64,000 nt of DNA from Anaerolineales bacterium (GCA_020634885.1 JACKAW010000001.1:248001-312000); one strand, 5' to 3'. Positions 23,918 to 32,056 are shown, numbered from the stretch's first letter. The notes: a model not told the origin generated them from the sequence alone. Numbers and translations: made by a program.

Positions 23918-24517
23918 TTACCTGCGAATCAGGGAAAGCAAAAAGCCCACAAGCCCCAGGATGAACAGGGCAATGATAATGGATGCCCAAGGGATTTGAT
24001 TGCCAGTCGTAAGCTTTTCTTCAAATGTAACTGTTGGCAGCGTGGGTGCGGGTGTAAAGGTGGGCAAACGGGTACTTGTAGGTTGAATCACAAATTGCGC
24101 CGCCAGAGTAGGGTCAATGGTGGATGTGGCAGGCGGGACGGGTGTTGGCGGCGCCTCCATCACTTGTAAATTACCTGGCGGGGATACCTCTACTAGTGGA
24201 GAATAAACCCAGCCCTTGCCGCCCGGCGCGGAGGGGAATTCGATCTGAATCCAATCGCCGCCTTGCGAACGTCCAATTGCGGGGGCGGTGGAGCCGGTTA
24301 TGAGCGTCCCAACAATCGGATAAATGGTGGAGCTGGGACCCATGCGCACATTGATCTGGGGCTCATCCGTGACGACTGTAATGAAGAGTCCGCTCGAAAC
24401 TGGAGTCTCTGTCGGTTGCTGAGCCAGCACAGAGGTTGGGTTTGATGCGTTTAAAATCGCCAGAAAAAGCGAAATGGACAAAGTCCAATATACAGGTTGA
24501 AACTTGAAATTTATCAT
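23918..24517 (-). CDS. SH3-domain membrane protein, paralogue 1
   Basis: 199 residues. Same layout as the neighbouring gene: an N-terminal helix or signal peptide (ending about LAQQ), an SH3b domain with NVRMGPSSTIYPIVGTLITG and DWIQIEFPSAPGGKGWVYS, a Pro/Thr linker containing PTRLPTFTP, and a C-terminal membrane helix with two arginines at the end. The two proteins are tandem duplicates separated by 5 nt, and probably act as a pair at the cell surface. The function is unknown. Transcribed divergently from the zinc-ribbon gene. Confidence 0.82.
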   Translation of the reverse strand: MINFKFQPVYWTLSISLFLAILNASNPTSVLAQQPTETPVSSGLFITVVTDEPQINVRMGPSSTIYPIVGTLITGSTAPAIGRSQGGDWIQIEFPSAPGGKGWVYSPLVEVSPPGNLQVMEAPPTPVPPATSTIDPTLAAQFVIQPTSTRLPTFTPAPTLPTVTFEEKLTTGNQIPWASIIIALFILGLVGFLLSLIRR

Positions 24518-24560
24518 TGCGTAGGTATTTTAGGTTTCTAAATAAGAGTTCGGAAAGGAG

Positions 24561-24568
24561 ATTATAAT
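24561..24568. promoter_or_regulatory. Palindromic -10 element, divergent promoters
   Basis: ATTATAAT is its own reverse complement and contains a TATAAT box in each direction. The plus-strand box ends 7 nt before the 24576 ATG, so that mRNA is predicted leaderless. On the minus strand it lies about 44 nt before the SH3 gene start. Clear -35 boxes are not seen. Confidence 0.45.
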
Positions 24569-24575
24569 CGAGTTC

Positions 24576-25163
24576 ATGGAACGAAAAATCTTTCACGGAA
24601 ATATTAAGCCAATGGATGCAGCGCAGGCATTGCTGGCAGAATTTAATAGCGGCAATCTGCGTGCGCAGACCCTGGGTCACAGCGACCGTTTTGTTGTACA
24701 GATCGGGACAAAACCTAATGCGATGTCTGGGGGGCAAACTGCCATGACGGTGACGATTCAATCCATTGAAGAGGGGATCATGGTGGAGTTGGGGCAACAG
24801 GCATGGCTGGGTGTGGCGGCAAGCCTGGGAGTAAGCGCCTTGGCTGCCATTAAGAATCCTTTTAGTTTATTGGGACGTCTGGATGATATAGCCCAGGATA
24901 TTGAAAATCTTCAAATGGGAGAACGTGTTTGGTCAGTAATCACAAAAACGGCACAAGCTGTGGGCGCCTCTGCGCAATTGGCTGAAAATTTACGCCGCAC
25001 AACCTGTGAATATTGCCATGTTGCCAATCCTGTGGGGGCGCCATCCTGCACTGCATGTGGTGCGCCTCTTGGAAAGGTACAACCAAAAACCTGTAAGAAT
25101 TGCGGCTTTGTAGTGAAACCCGGCGAAAAAACCTGCCCGAACTGTAAGTTACCTGTTTTATAA
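24576..25163 (+). CDS. Double zinc-ribbon protein with membrane-like segment
   Basis: 195 residues. An N-terminal domain of ~75 residues, a hydrophobic segment at about 77-95 and a C-terminal pair of zinc ribbons with Cys at 144/147/158/161 and 173/176/187/190. The last two zinc-binding units (CEYCHVAN, CKNCGFVVKPGEKTCPNC) are of the small zinc-ribbon type. It is separated by 6 nt from the FhaA-like gene, which suggests a link to the cell-wall signalling cluster that follows. The function is unknown. Confidence 0.75.
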   Translation: MERKIFHGNIKPMDAAQALLAEFNSGNLRAQTLGHSDRFVVQIGTKPNAMSGGQTAMTVTIQSIEEGIMVELGQQAWLGVAASLGVSALAAIKNPFSLLGRLDDIAQDIENLQMGERVWSVITKTAQAVGASAQLAENLRRTTCEYCHVANPVGAPSCTACGAPLGKVQPKTCKNCGFVVKPGEKTCPNCKLPVL

Positions 25164-25169
25164 ATTTTT

Positions 25170-26012
25170 ATGAATCTTCAAAAGCTTGAAACGCGTCTGC
25201 AAAACCTGGTCGAAGTGGAATTATTGAAAATTCTACCGGGCGGGAACGTTGAAGATATAGTTATCCAAAAACTGGCTGGGTCGATTCAGCATAATATGCA
25301 TGTCACGAAAAATAAGGCGCTGCCTGATGTTTACACACTGGTTATGCACCCCTCCACAGCCGAAAACTGGGTGGACGAAAAATTACTTGCAGTTGTCTTG
25401 CATTCCATCACTGCCGTGGCACAGGAATCGGGATTTAAGTTTACAATACCCCCAATCATTACAGTCAAGATAGATGAAACAATTCAAAAAGATGATGTTG
25501 AAATTCTTACATCATTTCGGATGGAAAAGATGGCAGAAACAAATGCAACCACCCCTCCCCATGAAACCGGCGAGTTACAAAACAGTGCGGAAGGGTTACC
25601 TGAAAATTGTTTTTTAATAGTTGAAGGCGTTAAAGTATTTCCGTTAAGCGCACCCGTTGTAAATATTGGCAGGCGTTTGGATAATCAGCTTGTCATTGAC
25701 GACCCGCGGGTTTCACGAAACCACGCCCAACTTCGTTCCATCAAAGGGCGCTTCGTGGTCTTCGACCTGAACTCCACTGGTGGAACCTTTGTGAACGGGC
25801 AAAGGACCAGCCAGAGTGTGCTTTACCCGGGTGATGTCATCTCGCTTGCTGGCGTGGCGCTCATTTTCGGGCAGGATTCCCCACCGGCGCAGCCCGGCAT
25901 AAAAAACACCTCTCCGTTCAAAAATCAAGTTTCAGACAGACCGACCGCCGTTTTGAATAACGAAGAAGATCGTTCCACGGCAAAGTTCAAACTGAACAGC
26001 AAAGATCAATGA
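25170..26012 (+). CDS. FhaA-like protein: DUF3662 domain plus FHA domain
   Basis: 280 residues. The N-terminal ~115 residues follow the DUF3662 pattern of actinobacterial FhaA (LENLVE-like start, EDIVIQKLAGSIQ, LPDVYTLVMHP), then a linker and an FHA domain with Gly-Arg-Arg at 167-169, SRNHAQ at 182-187 and NSTGGTFVNG at 201-210. FHA domains bind phospho-threonine peptides. It overlaps the following FHA gene by 4 nt. In actinobacteria FhaA regulates peptidoglycan synthesis with the pseudokinase MviN; the parallel role here is inference. Confidence 0.88.
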   Translation: MNLQKLETRLQNLVEVELLKILPGGNVEDIVIQKLAGSIQHNMHVTKNKALPDVYTLVMHPSTAENWVDEKLLAVVLHSITAVAQESGFKFTIPPIITVKIDETIQKDDVEILTSFRMEKMAETNATTPPHETGELQNSAEGLPENCFLIVEGVKVFPLSAPVVNIGRRLDNQLVIDDPRVSRNHAQLRSIKGRFVVFDLNSTGGTFVNGQRTSQSVLYPGDVISLAGVALIFGQDSPPAQPGIKNTSPFKNQVSDRPTAVLNNEEDRSTAKFKLNSKDQ

Positions 26013-26503
26013 GCGCCATCATTGTTTTGGCGTTGCGGATTATGGCAGCGCTGGCTCTATATGGTTTCCTTGGCTGGGCATTTTATTATCTATACCAGGA
26101 AGTCAAAAGGCAGGGCGCAAACATTGCAAACAAACGCATCCCTGGTATTACTTTAATGATCAAGCCAAAAGACGGAAAACCCAGTTTGCGGTATTTCAAC
26201 CAGACCGAAATCACCATTGGGCGCGACCCCGGCTGCGATGTTCCCCTTTCTGAAGATACCATCTCCGCACGTCATGCACATTTGGTTTACCACCACAACC
26301 AATGGTGGCTGGAAGACCTTTCCTCCACCAATGGAACCCGGCTTAACAATACCTTCATCACCATCCCTACAGTTGTAACAACTGACGATGATATTCAGTG
26401 CGGAGGGTATGTCATGTCCATCAACCTTTCTGAAAACGTGATCATTGAACCTACACAGCGGCTAAAGAAAAAGCCCGCTCAGATCAACGAAGACGATGAT
26501 TAA
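26009..26503 (+). CDS. Membrane FHA protein, FhaB-like
   Basis: 164 residues. One N-terminal membrane helix (about 5-27), then an FHA domain with Gly-Arg-Asp at 71-73, SARHAH at 86-91 and the SSTNGT motif at 105-110. The arrangement (short anchor plus single FHA) is that of FhaB/FipA in actinobacteria, which acts at the divisome with FtsZ and wall synthases. Overlaps on both sides (4 nt with fhaA-like, 8 nt with the SEDS-PBP gene) indicate one transcript. Confidence 0.88.
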   Translation: MSAIIVLALRIMAALALYGFLGWAFYYLYQEVKRQGANIANKRIPGITLMIKPKDGKPSLRYFNQTEITIGRDPGCDVPLSEDTISARHAHLVYHHNQWWLEDLSSTNGTRLNNTFITIPTVVTTDDDIQCGGYVMSINLSENVIIEPTQRLKKKPAQINEDDD

Positions 26504-28916
26504 CAAAACCCAGAGCCGCCTGCTGCAATGGACGGCTCTCTTCCTGTTTATCCAGTCCTTAATTCTTAGCCTTGCCCCAGCTGTCCGCGAAAGAACATGG
26601 GACGTGGATTTTCGCGTATCACACTGGCTTGGCTTTATTGTCTGGGCGGGTTTTACCTACCTCGCCCACCGCACAATGACCAAAACCCTGCCCGACCATG
26701 ACCCCTATATTTTTTCTGCTGCGTCCCTGCTTAGCGGTTGGGGAATATTAACCATCTGGCGGCTTGATGAAAGTTTCGGCTTGAAACAAAGCATCTGGTT
26801 GGGGGTTAGCCTTACAGCATTTATCTTTGCCGCACACTTCTTCACAAATCTTGCTCTGCTAAAAAAATATAAATACCTTTTTCTAAGCGGCGGTTTGATC
26901 ATCACCTCACTCACTTTACTGTTCGGTACGAACCCGCTTGGTGTTGGTCCGCGCTTATGGCTGGGGCTGGGTGGCATCTTCTTTCAACCCTCAGAACCGC
27001 TCAAGATACTATTGGTCATTTACCTTTCCGCATATCTTGCAGACCGCACAAATATCCGTTTATTTTCACTTCCGCTCTTAGTGCCCACCCTCTTCGTCAC
27101 CGGCATCGCATTATTATTGCTCATCGTCCAGCGAGACCTTGGCACAGCCTCGATCTTCGTTTTTATTTTTGCCGTTTTCCTTTTCTTTTCGAGCGGCAAA
27201 CGCCGCGTCTTAATTGGCACAGGAGCATTCCTCGCCGCCGTTCTCGTTTTGGGATACTTCCTCATAGACGTGATTCGCATCCGGGTGATCGGCTGGGTCA
27301 ACCCGTGGACAGACCCAACCGGAAATTCCTACCAGATCATCCAATCTCTGCTGGCAGTGGCAAATGGAAACATGCTCGGAAGAGGATTAGGGATCGGCAG
27401 CCCGCTGCTTGTGCCCGTGGCGATCTCTGATTTTATTTTCGCTGCCATAGCCGAAGAAACCGGTCTCATCGGGACATTGGGGCTGATCGCCGCCATTTGG
27501 CTGATCCTCGCCCGAGGGTTAATCATCTCACTGCAAGCCGAAGATAATTTCAAAAGATTCCTTGCTGCGGGGGTGGTCACCTACCTTGGGGTGCAAAGTT
27601 TGCTTATCATTGGCGGAAATTTGCGCCTGCTGCCGTTAACCGGAGTGACCCTGCCCTTCGTTTCCTACGGAGGTTCATCTTTAATAACTTCCTTTTTTGC
27701 ATTATTTCTCCTGCTTGTCATTAGCAATAGAGAAGATAACGAACCTGCGCCACTTACAAATCCCCGTCCGTACGCCATCCTTGCAGGCATCTTCGCCCTG
27801 GGGCTTGCCGCCTCTGCCTTAAGCGTCTCTTGGTGGGTACTGGTACGAGGCGAAGACCTGCTCACCCGCACAGACAACGCCCGCCGCGCCATTGCAGACC
27901 GCTTTGTCCAACGCGGCGATCTCCTGGATACGAACAACCAACTCATCAACACAACCACTGGCGAAAGCGGGGCATTAATTCGGGAATATCTTTATCCCTC
28001 TCTTGCACCGGTTACTGGATATACCCACCCAGTGTACGGGCAAGCCGGTCTGGAAGCCTCATTGGATGATTATTTGCGCGGCTTGCAAGGCAACCCTAGC
28101 AGCCTAATTTTCTGGAATGACTTGCTTTACGGCACTCCCCCCCCGGGCTTGGATGTTCGATTAAGCATTGACCTATCTCTGCAAACAGTTGCCGATGACC
28201 TGCTTGGAGATCACCGAAGCGCACTTATTTTAATGAATGCCGAAACAGGCGAAATTCTTGTAATGGCATCACACCCCACCTTTGACCCCAATCAACTGGA
28301 CGACGAAGGCGATAATCTTTCACAAGCTGAAGACTCTCCCCTGCTAAATCGCGCTACGCAAGGTTTGTATCCTCCCGGAGAAATTCTCACCCCCCTGATA
28401 CAGACAAAATTTACAGACGCGCCTCCCAGTGATGAACAGACACTCAATTACTACAGCGACCTCGGGCTATTCACAACACCAAAACTCCGTGTGCCGGTAT
28501 CCACTCACACGGCATCCAATACATTGAATGATGTTCGCTTCAGTCCGCTTCAAATTGCTCTCGCTGCCGCTACATTATCGAACGAAGGCAGCGTCCCTGC
28601 TCCGCGCGTTGCAATTGCCGTCAATACGCCCGAACAGGGCTGGGTGGTGCTCCCAGAGTTGGGAGAGGCTCGAGAGGTGCTTCAAGCACGGGCGGCGAAT
28701 GATGCGGCAACTTCCTTTATTCAAGATGGAAAAACCTACTGGAGTTATTCCGGGCTGGGTCAAGCTGCATCCACCAGCGTTTCATGGTTTATCGCTGGAA
28801 CGCCTCCCAACTGGCAGGGAACGCCGCTTGTACTTGTGGCTGTGGTGGAAGAAAATAACCCGGTTTTCGTGCAAAAAATTGGCGACGAACTCATCAAAAA
28901 AGCCTTGAATCGTTAG
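26496..28916 (+). CDS. FtsW/RodA (SEDS) fused to an inactive PBP-like domain
   Basis: 806 residues. Residues about 15-415 form the SEDS polytopic core, with the key Asp312 in ISDFIFAAIAEETG and PFVSYGGSS at 387-395. An extra helix at about 425-450 is followed by a class B PBP segment (RGDLLDTNNQ at 473, NAETGEILVMASHP at 581-594, NRATQGLYPPG to 628). In active PBPs YPPG is followed by S-T-F-K; here it is E-I-L-T (629-632), and no K-T/S-G is seen near SGLGQAAS (752). The transpeptidase is therefore predicted dead. SEDS polymerase function looks intact. It should polymerise lipid II, with the PBP half as a structural or regulatory partner. Confidence 0.85.
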   Translation: MINKTQSRLLQWTALFLFIQSLILSLAPAVRERTWDVDFRVSHWLGFIVWAGFTYLAHRTMTKTLPDHDPYIFSAASLLSGWGILTIWRLDESFGLKQSIWLGVSLTAFIFAAHFFTNLALLKKYKYLFLSGGLIITSLTLLFGTNPLGVGPRLWLGLGGIFFQPSEPLKILLVIYLSAYLADRTNIRLFSLPLLVPTLFVTGIALLLLIVQRDLGTASIFVFIFAVFLFFSSGKRRVLIGTGAFLAAVLVLGYFLIDVIRIRVIGWVNPWTDPTGNSYQIIQSLLAVANGNMLGRGLGIGSPLLVPVAISDFIFAAIAEETGLIGTLGLIAAIWLILARGLIISLQAEDNFKRFLAAGVVTYLGVQSLLIIGGNLRLLPLTGVTLPFVSYGGSSLITSFFALFLLLVISNREDNEPAPLTNPRPYAILAGIFALGLAASALSVSWWVLVRGEDLLTRTDNARRAIADRFVQRGDLLDTNNQLINTTTGESGALIREYLYPSLAPVTGYTHPVYGQAGLEASLDDYLRGLQGNPSSLIFWNDLLYGTPPPGLDVRLSIDLSLQTVADDLLGDHRSALILMNAETGEILVMASHPTFDPNQLDDEGDNLSQAEDSPLLNRATQGLYPPGEILTPLIQTKFTDAPPSDEQTLNYYSDLGLFTTPKLRVPVSTHTASNTLNDVRFSPLQIALAAATLSNEGSVPAPRVAIAVNTPEQGWVVLPELGEAREVLQARAANDAATSFIQDGKTYWSYSGLGQAASTSVSWFIAGTPPNWQGTPLVLVAVVEENNPVFVQKIGDELIKKALNR

Positions 28917-28924
28917 CCTGTATT

Positions 28925-28966
28925 ACAACAAAAAAGCCAGACTGAAACGTCTGGCTTTTTTGTTGT
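28925..28966. terminator. Bidirectional terminator, 18-bp perfect stem
   Basis: 28925-28942 pairs perfectly with 28949-28966 around a 6-nt loop, with A-rich and T-rich arms ending in runs of six. It ends both the FHA/SEDS transcript and the leftward ferredoxin gene. Confidence 0.92.
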
Positions 28967-28973
28967 ACAGAGT

Positions 28974-29387
28974 TTAGGCTCCGGTGTCGCTATCTTTAGC
29001 AGAGTAACCTGGACCACCCTGGAAGAAATCGTAATTGAGCTTGGTATCGGGGGTGAGGTCTACCACTTCGCCAGCTCCGAGTTTCTTGGTGGTTTCGAGT
29101 ACAACCTGAGCACCGTGGTGATTGTTGGCTTCGTAGTGTTCAGTAAGACCAACGCGGTTGATGTATTCGCCGCCTTTGGCAGTGTAAGCAGAAGGCACTT
29201 CATCTTCAGGGAAGATCGCCGCAAACGGGCATTCGGGCACACAAGCGCCGCAATCGATGCAGGTATCGGGATCAATGTAAACCATCGGGAAGCCATCGGC
29301 AGGGTTGCCGGGGACGATACATTCAACGGGGCATACTTCGATGCAACCGCGGTCGCGTACACAGAGACTGGTAATAATATGGGTCAT
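28974..29387 (-). CDS. Ferredoxin, two iron-sulfur clusters (FdxA-like)
   Basis: 137 residues. Two clusters of Cys are visible: C9, C15, C19, C23 with a PVECI tail, and C43, C46, C49, C53 (CIDCGACVPECPF). The first site lacks the regular CxxC spacing and probably holds a 3Fe-4S or altered 4Fe cluster, as in 7Fe ferredoxins; the second is 4Fe-4S. The C-terminal ~75 residues are an additional domain. It carries electrons; its redox partner is not in the window. AAGGAG precedes ATG. Confidence 0.9.
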   Translation of the reverse strand: MTHIITSLCVRDRGCIEVCPVECIVPGNPADGFPMVYIDPDTCIDCGACVPECPFAAIFPEDEVPSAYTAKGGEYINRVGLTEHYEANNHHGAQVVLETTKKLGAGEVVDLTPDTKLNYDFFQGGPGYSAKDSDTGA

Positions 29388-29434
29388 GCTACTTTATTCT
29401 CCTTGTTGTGAGATTATGGACAAACCAATGAGGT

Positions 29435-29462
29435 ATTATAACTTTGTTTAATGGCATGGCAA
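29435..29462 (-). promoter_or_regulatory. Promoter of the ferredoxin gene
   Basis: On the minus strand TTGCCA (29457-29462), a 16-nt spacer and TATAAT (29435-29440), about 48 nt upstream of the ATG, with an AAGGAG Shine-Dalgarno sequence downstream. Confidence 0.75.
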
Positions 29463-29463
29463 G

Positions 29464-29501
29464 TTAAAAAAATAAACAGCCCAGCATATCGCTGGGCTGT
29501 T
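29464..29501 (-). terminator. Intrinsic terminator after sodA
   Basis: AACAGCCCAGC (29475-29485) pairs with GCTGGGCTGTT (29491-29501), 5-nt loop. On the minus strand it runs into TATTTTTTTAA. Confidence 0.92.
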
Positions 29502-29520
29502 CGGACAAAAAAAGTGGGAA

Positions 29521-30126
29521 TTACTTTGCCGCAAATTTTGCGGAAACGGCTTCCCAATTGACTACATTCCAAAAAGCGGCGATATAGTCGGGGCGGCGGT
29601 TCTGATAATTGAGGTAGTACGCATGTTCCCATACGTCAATACCAAGGATGGGGGTCAGCCCGTCAGAAAGCGGGTTGTCCTGGTTGGCAGTGGAAACGAC
29701 GGCAAGCCCACTGCCCTTCTTCACCAGCCAAGCCCAACCGGAACCAAAACGTGTAGAAGCGGACTTGGTGAATTCGTCTTTGAAAGCATCAAAGGAATTA
29801 AAAGAGGCATCAATCGCCTTGGCGAGATCACCTTTGGGAGCGCCGCCAGCATTGGGAGCCATAATCTCCCAGAAAAGATTGTGATTGTAGGTGCCGCCGC
29901 CATGATTGCGAACCACACCGCGAACCGCTTCGGGAATCGCGTTGAGATCGCCGAGCATTGCTTCAAGGGATTTACCCTGAAGTTCGGGGGTCTTTTCTAC
30001 CGCACCGTTCAGGTTGGTGATGTAAGCTTGGTGATGTTTGGTGTGGTGAATCTCCATTGTACGAGCATCAATATGAGGTTCAAGCGCGTCATACGCGTAG
30101 GAAAGTTTGGGAAGTTCAAAAGCCAT
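29521..30126 (-). CDS. sodA: Superoxide dismutase, Fe/Mn family
   Basis: 201 residues. Metal ligands are visible: His27 (EIHHTKHHQAYI), His in GGGTYNHNLFWE, and Asp/His in GIDVWEHAYYLNYQNRR. The GGAPKGDL and QDNPLS phrases fit either Mn or Fe enzymes, so the metal is not assignable by eye. It removes superoxide in the cytoplasm. AAGGAGA precedes the ATG and the gene has its own promoter and terminator. Confidence 0.96.
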   Translation of the reverse strand: MAFELPKLSYAYDALEPHIDARTMEIHHTKHHQAYITNLNGAVEKTPELQGKSLEAMLGDLNAIPEAVRGVVRNHGGGTYNHNLFWEIMAPNAGGAPKGDLAKAIDASFNSFDAFKDEFTKSASTRFGSGWAWLVKKGSGLAVVSTANQDNPLSDGLTPILGIDVWEHAYYLNYQNRRPDYIAAFWNVVNWEAVSAKFAAK

Positions 30127-30167
30127 GAGAAATCTCCTTCTTATATTATTCTGAGTTGATATATCAG

Positions 30168-30196
30168 ATTTTATCCTGCCTATGCCGCAGATGCAA
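30168..30196 (-). promoter_or_regulatory. Promoter of sodA
   Basis: On the minus strand TTGCAT (30191-30196), 17 nt, TAAAAT (30168-30173), about 41 nt before the sodA start codon. Confidence 0.7.
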
Positions 30197-30249
30197 GAAT
30201 ATTCAAATTTTATAACAAATATCTAATAAATCCGATGTGCAGCATACAT

Positions 30250-30284
30250 AAAAAAACGCCGCATTCATGGCGCGGCGTTTTTTT
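30250..30284 (-). terminator. Bidirectional terminator after the 30294-30536 gene
   Basis: A 13-bp stem (30250-30262 with 30272-30284, core AACGCCGC) has A-run and T-run ends on the two strands, so it can terminate leftward transcription of the small gene. Confidence 0.85.
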
Positions 30285-30293
30285 ATTCACTTT

Positions 30294-30536
30294 TTACTTT
30301 TTCTTATCGCCGCCAAGCAAGCCACCGAGCAAGCCTGCAGCATCATCCAAACCGATGCCGTCGCTCAAGTCCACATTCCCGGAAAGAATGGCATCTAACT
30401 TGCTGCCAATATTGGGGGGCAGCTTCTTTTCTACGAAATCGAGAACCACCTCTACCGCCTGAACCGCCTGGGGTTCAGTGATCCCTTTCACCTTGGCAAC
30501 AACCAATTTCGCAATTTCCTGTTTCACAGTAGACAT
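30294..30536 (-). CDS. Small helical protein with Gly-rich tail
   Basis: 80 residues. Helices EIAKLVVAKVKGITEPQAVQAVEVVLDFVEKKLPPNIGSKLDAI dominate and the C-terminus is a Gly/Leu stretch ending in Lys. The layout (helical bundle followed by LLGGLLGG) resembles DUF2780/DUF2267-type proteins, but I do not assign it firmly. GGAG lies 7 nt before ATG. The promoter region overlaps with the divergent EamA gene. No catalytic residues are apparent. Confidence 0.65.
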   Translation of the reverse strand: MSTVKQEIAKLVVAKVKGITEPQAVQAVEVVLDFVEKKLPPNIGSKLDAILSGNVDLSDGIGLDDAAGLLGGLLGGDKKK

Positions 30537-30633
30537 TTTGTTTTCTCCTTTGTTTTATAGTGAACAATCTGAATTTAGCACACCTCACAATGAACTGCAA
30601 GAGTTGAATGATTCTGCTAAACTAAGTGCCATT

Positions 30634-31557
30634 ATGGATTCCCGTACCCGCTTCCTGCTTCCCGCTGCATTGATCTTTGCCACATTGGCTGTTTCAACCT
30701 CCAGTATCTTTATCCGCTTTGCACAAGGCGATGGCGCTCCCTCTCTTGTGATCGCCGCCCTGCGCTTGACCTTTGCAAGCCTGTTACTTGCTCCTGTTGC
30801 AATCACTCGTCATTGGGATGAACTAAAACGCTTCACACGGACCGAGATCCTGCTCGGCATTTTCTCGGGCATTTTCCTCGCTGTTCACTTTGCCACATGG
30901 ATATCGTCCCTCGAATACACGAGTGTTGCCAGTTCGGTGGTCTTTGTTGGCACAGGTCCATTGTGGGTAGCTTTGCTCTCGCCCATCTTTCTAAAAGAGC
31001 ACATCTCCCGGGCGACAGTATTTGGCTTGGTGGTTGCAGTCATTGGCGGTTCGATCATTGGGCTGGGAGACGCCTGTCAATGGGATCATGGACTCATCTG
31101 CCCGGCGAGCCTAAACGATATTTTGCAGGGTCGCGCCATGTGGGGAAATTTCCTCGCCCTCATGGGAGCTTGGGCAGCGACAGGATATCTCATTATCGGG
31201 CGAAAGCTACGGGCGGGCATGGGTTTACTCCCTTATATTTTTTTAGTCTACAGCATATCTGCGATTGCGCTTATTGTGATTATGGCGGTATCGGGAAATT
31301 CACCGTTGGGCTATGCTCCAAAAACCTATGGTTGGATATTTCTTTTGGCTGTGTTTCCGCAGCTTATCGGACACAGCACCTACAATTGGGCATTGAAATA
31401 TCTCAATGCCTCGTTAGTGGCAGTTACTGTTTTAGGTGAACCAATAGGGTCTGCAATACTGGCGTATTTACTCCTCAACGAAACTCCATCAGCAATGACC
31501 ATGATCGGCGGCGGATTGATTCTGGCGGGCATCTTCCTCTCAAGCCAAGGCAGGTAA
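30634..31557 (+). CDS. EamA/DMT-family transporter
   Basis: 307 residues, ten predicted membrane helices in two five-helix EamA repeats (first repeat from STSSIFIRFAQGDGAPS; second from WGNFLALMGAWAATGYLIIG). DMT transporters export or import small metabolites (amino acids, nucleosides); the substrate is unknown. The start at 30634 is preferred over a longer frame at 30478 that would overlap the divergent gene. It is separated by 10 nt from gntK, so they are likely one operon. Confidence 0.88.
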   Translation: MDSRTRFLLPAALIFATLAVSTSSIFIRFAQGDGAPSLVIAALRLTFASLLLAPVAITRHWDELKRFTRTEILLGIFSGIFLAVHFATWISSLEYTSVASSVVFVGTGPLWVALLSPIFLKEHISRATVFGLVVAVIGGSIIGLGDACQWDHGLICPASLNDILQGRAMWGNFLALMGAWAATGYLIIGRKLRAGMGLLPYIFLVYSISAIALIVIMAVSGNSPLGYAPKTYGWIFLLAVFPQLIGHSTYNWALKYLNASLVAVTVLGEPIGSAILAYLLLNETPSAMTMIGGGLILAGIFLSSQGR

Positions 31558-31567
31558 TACTCACCAC

Positions 31568-32056
31568 ATGAAAGCATTGACGATCGTAATTATGGGCGTT
31601 TCAGGCTCCGGCAAAACAACCATCGGGAAAATCCTTGCAAGGGAACTCGGGTGGGATTTTTTCGATGCTGATGATTTTCATTCGGTGGAAAACCAAGAGA
31701 AGATGTCCAAGGGAATTCCCCTATCTGATGAAGACCGCGCAGAATGGTTAAATGCCTTAGACCAACTCCTTCAAAATCGGGTCGAGTTGAAACATCCATG
31801 TGTTTTGGCTTGTTCGGCGTTAAAGCAAAAATACCGTGACAAACTGGCTGTGAGTAAAAACATCCAGTTTGTGTACCTGTATGGGTCGTATGAGCAGATC
31901 GAAACAAGGATGAAGCGCCGCAAGGGTCACTATATGCCGGTACAATTATTGCAGAGTCAATTCGAGGCGTTGGAAGAGCCGCGAGATGCGGTCATTGTAG
32001 ATATTTCCGTTTCGCCCGAAGAGATCGTTCAATCCATTCTCAAAGGAATCAACTGA
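31568..32056 (+). CDS. gntK: Gluconokinase
   Basis: 162 residues, compact P-loop kinase. Walker A is GVSGSGKT (10-17), and DFFDADDFHSVENQEKMSKGIPLSDEDRAEWL is the gluconokinase-specific substrate region. It phosphorylates gluconate to 6-phosphogluconate. Similar small kinases (carbohydrate kinase, shikimate-kinase-like) exist, but DADDFHS strongly favours GntK. Its stop overlaps the ATG of the ybaK-like gene (TGATG). Confidence 0.92.
   Translation: MKALTIVIMGVSGSGKTTIGKILARELGWDFFDADDFHSVENQEKMSKGIPLSDEDRAEWLNALDQLLQNRVELKHPCVLACSALKQKYRDKLAVSKNIQFVYLYGSYEQIETRMKRRKGHYMPVQLLQSQFEALEEPRDAVIVDISVSPEEIVQSILKGIN

Noticed and set aside
31552..31568. A leaderless promoter for gntK (TAATAC 7 nt before ATG)
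   Set aside because: The hexamer matches only half of TATAAT and overlaps the stop of the EamA gene; it was not counted with the other leaderless starts.
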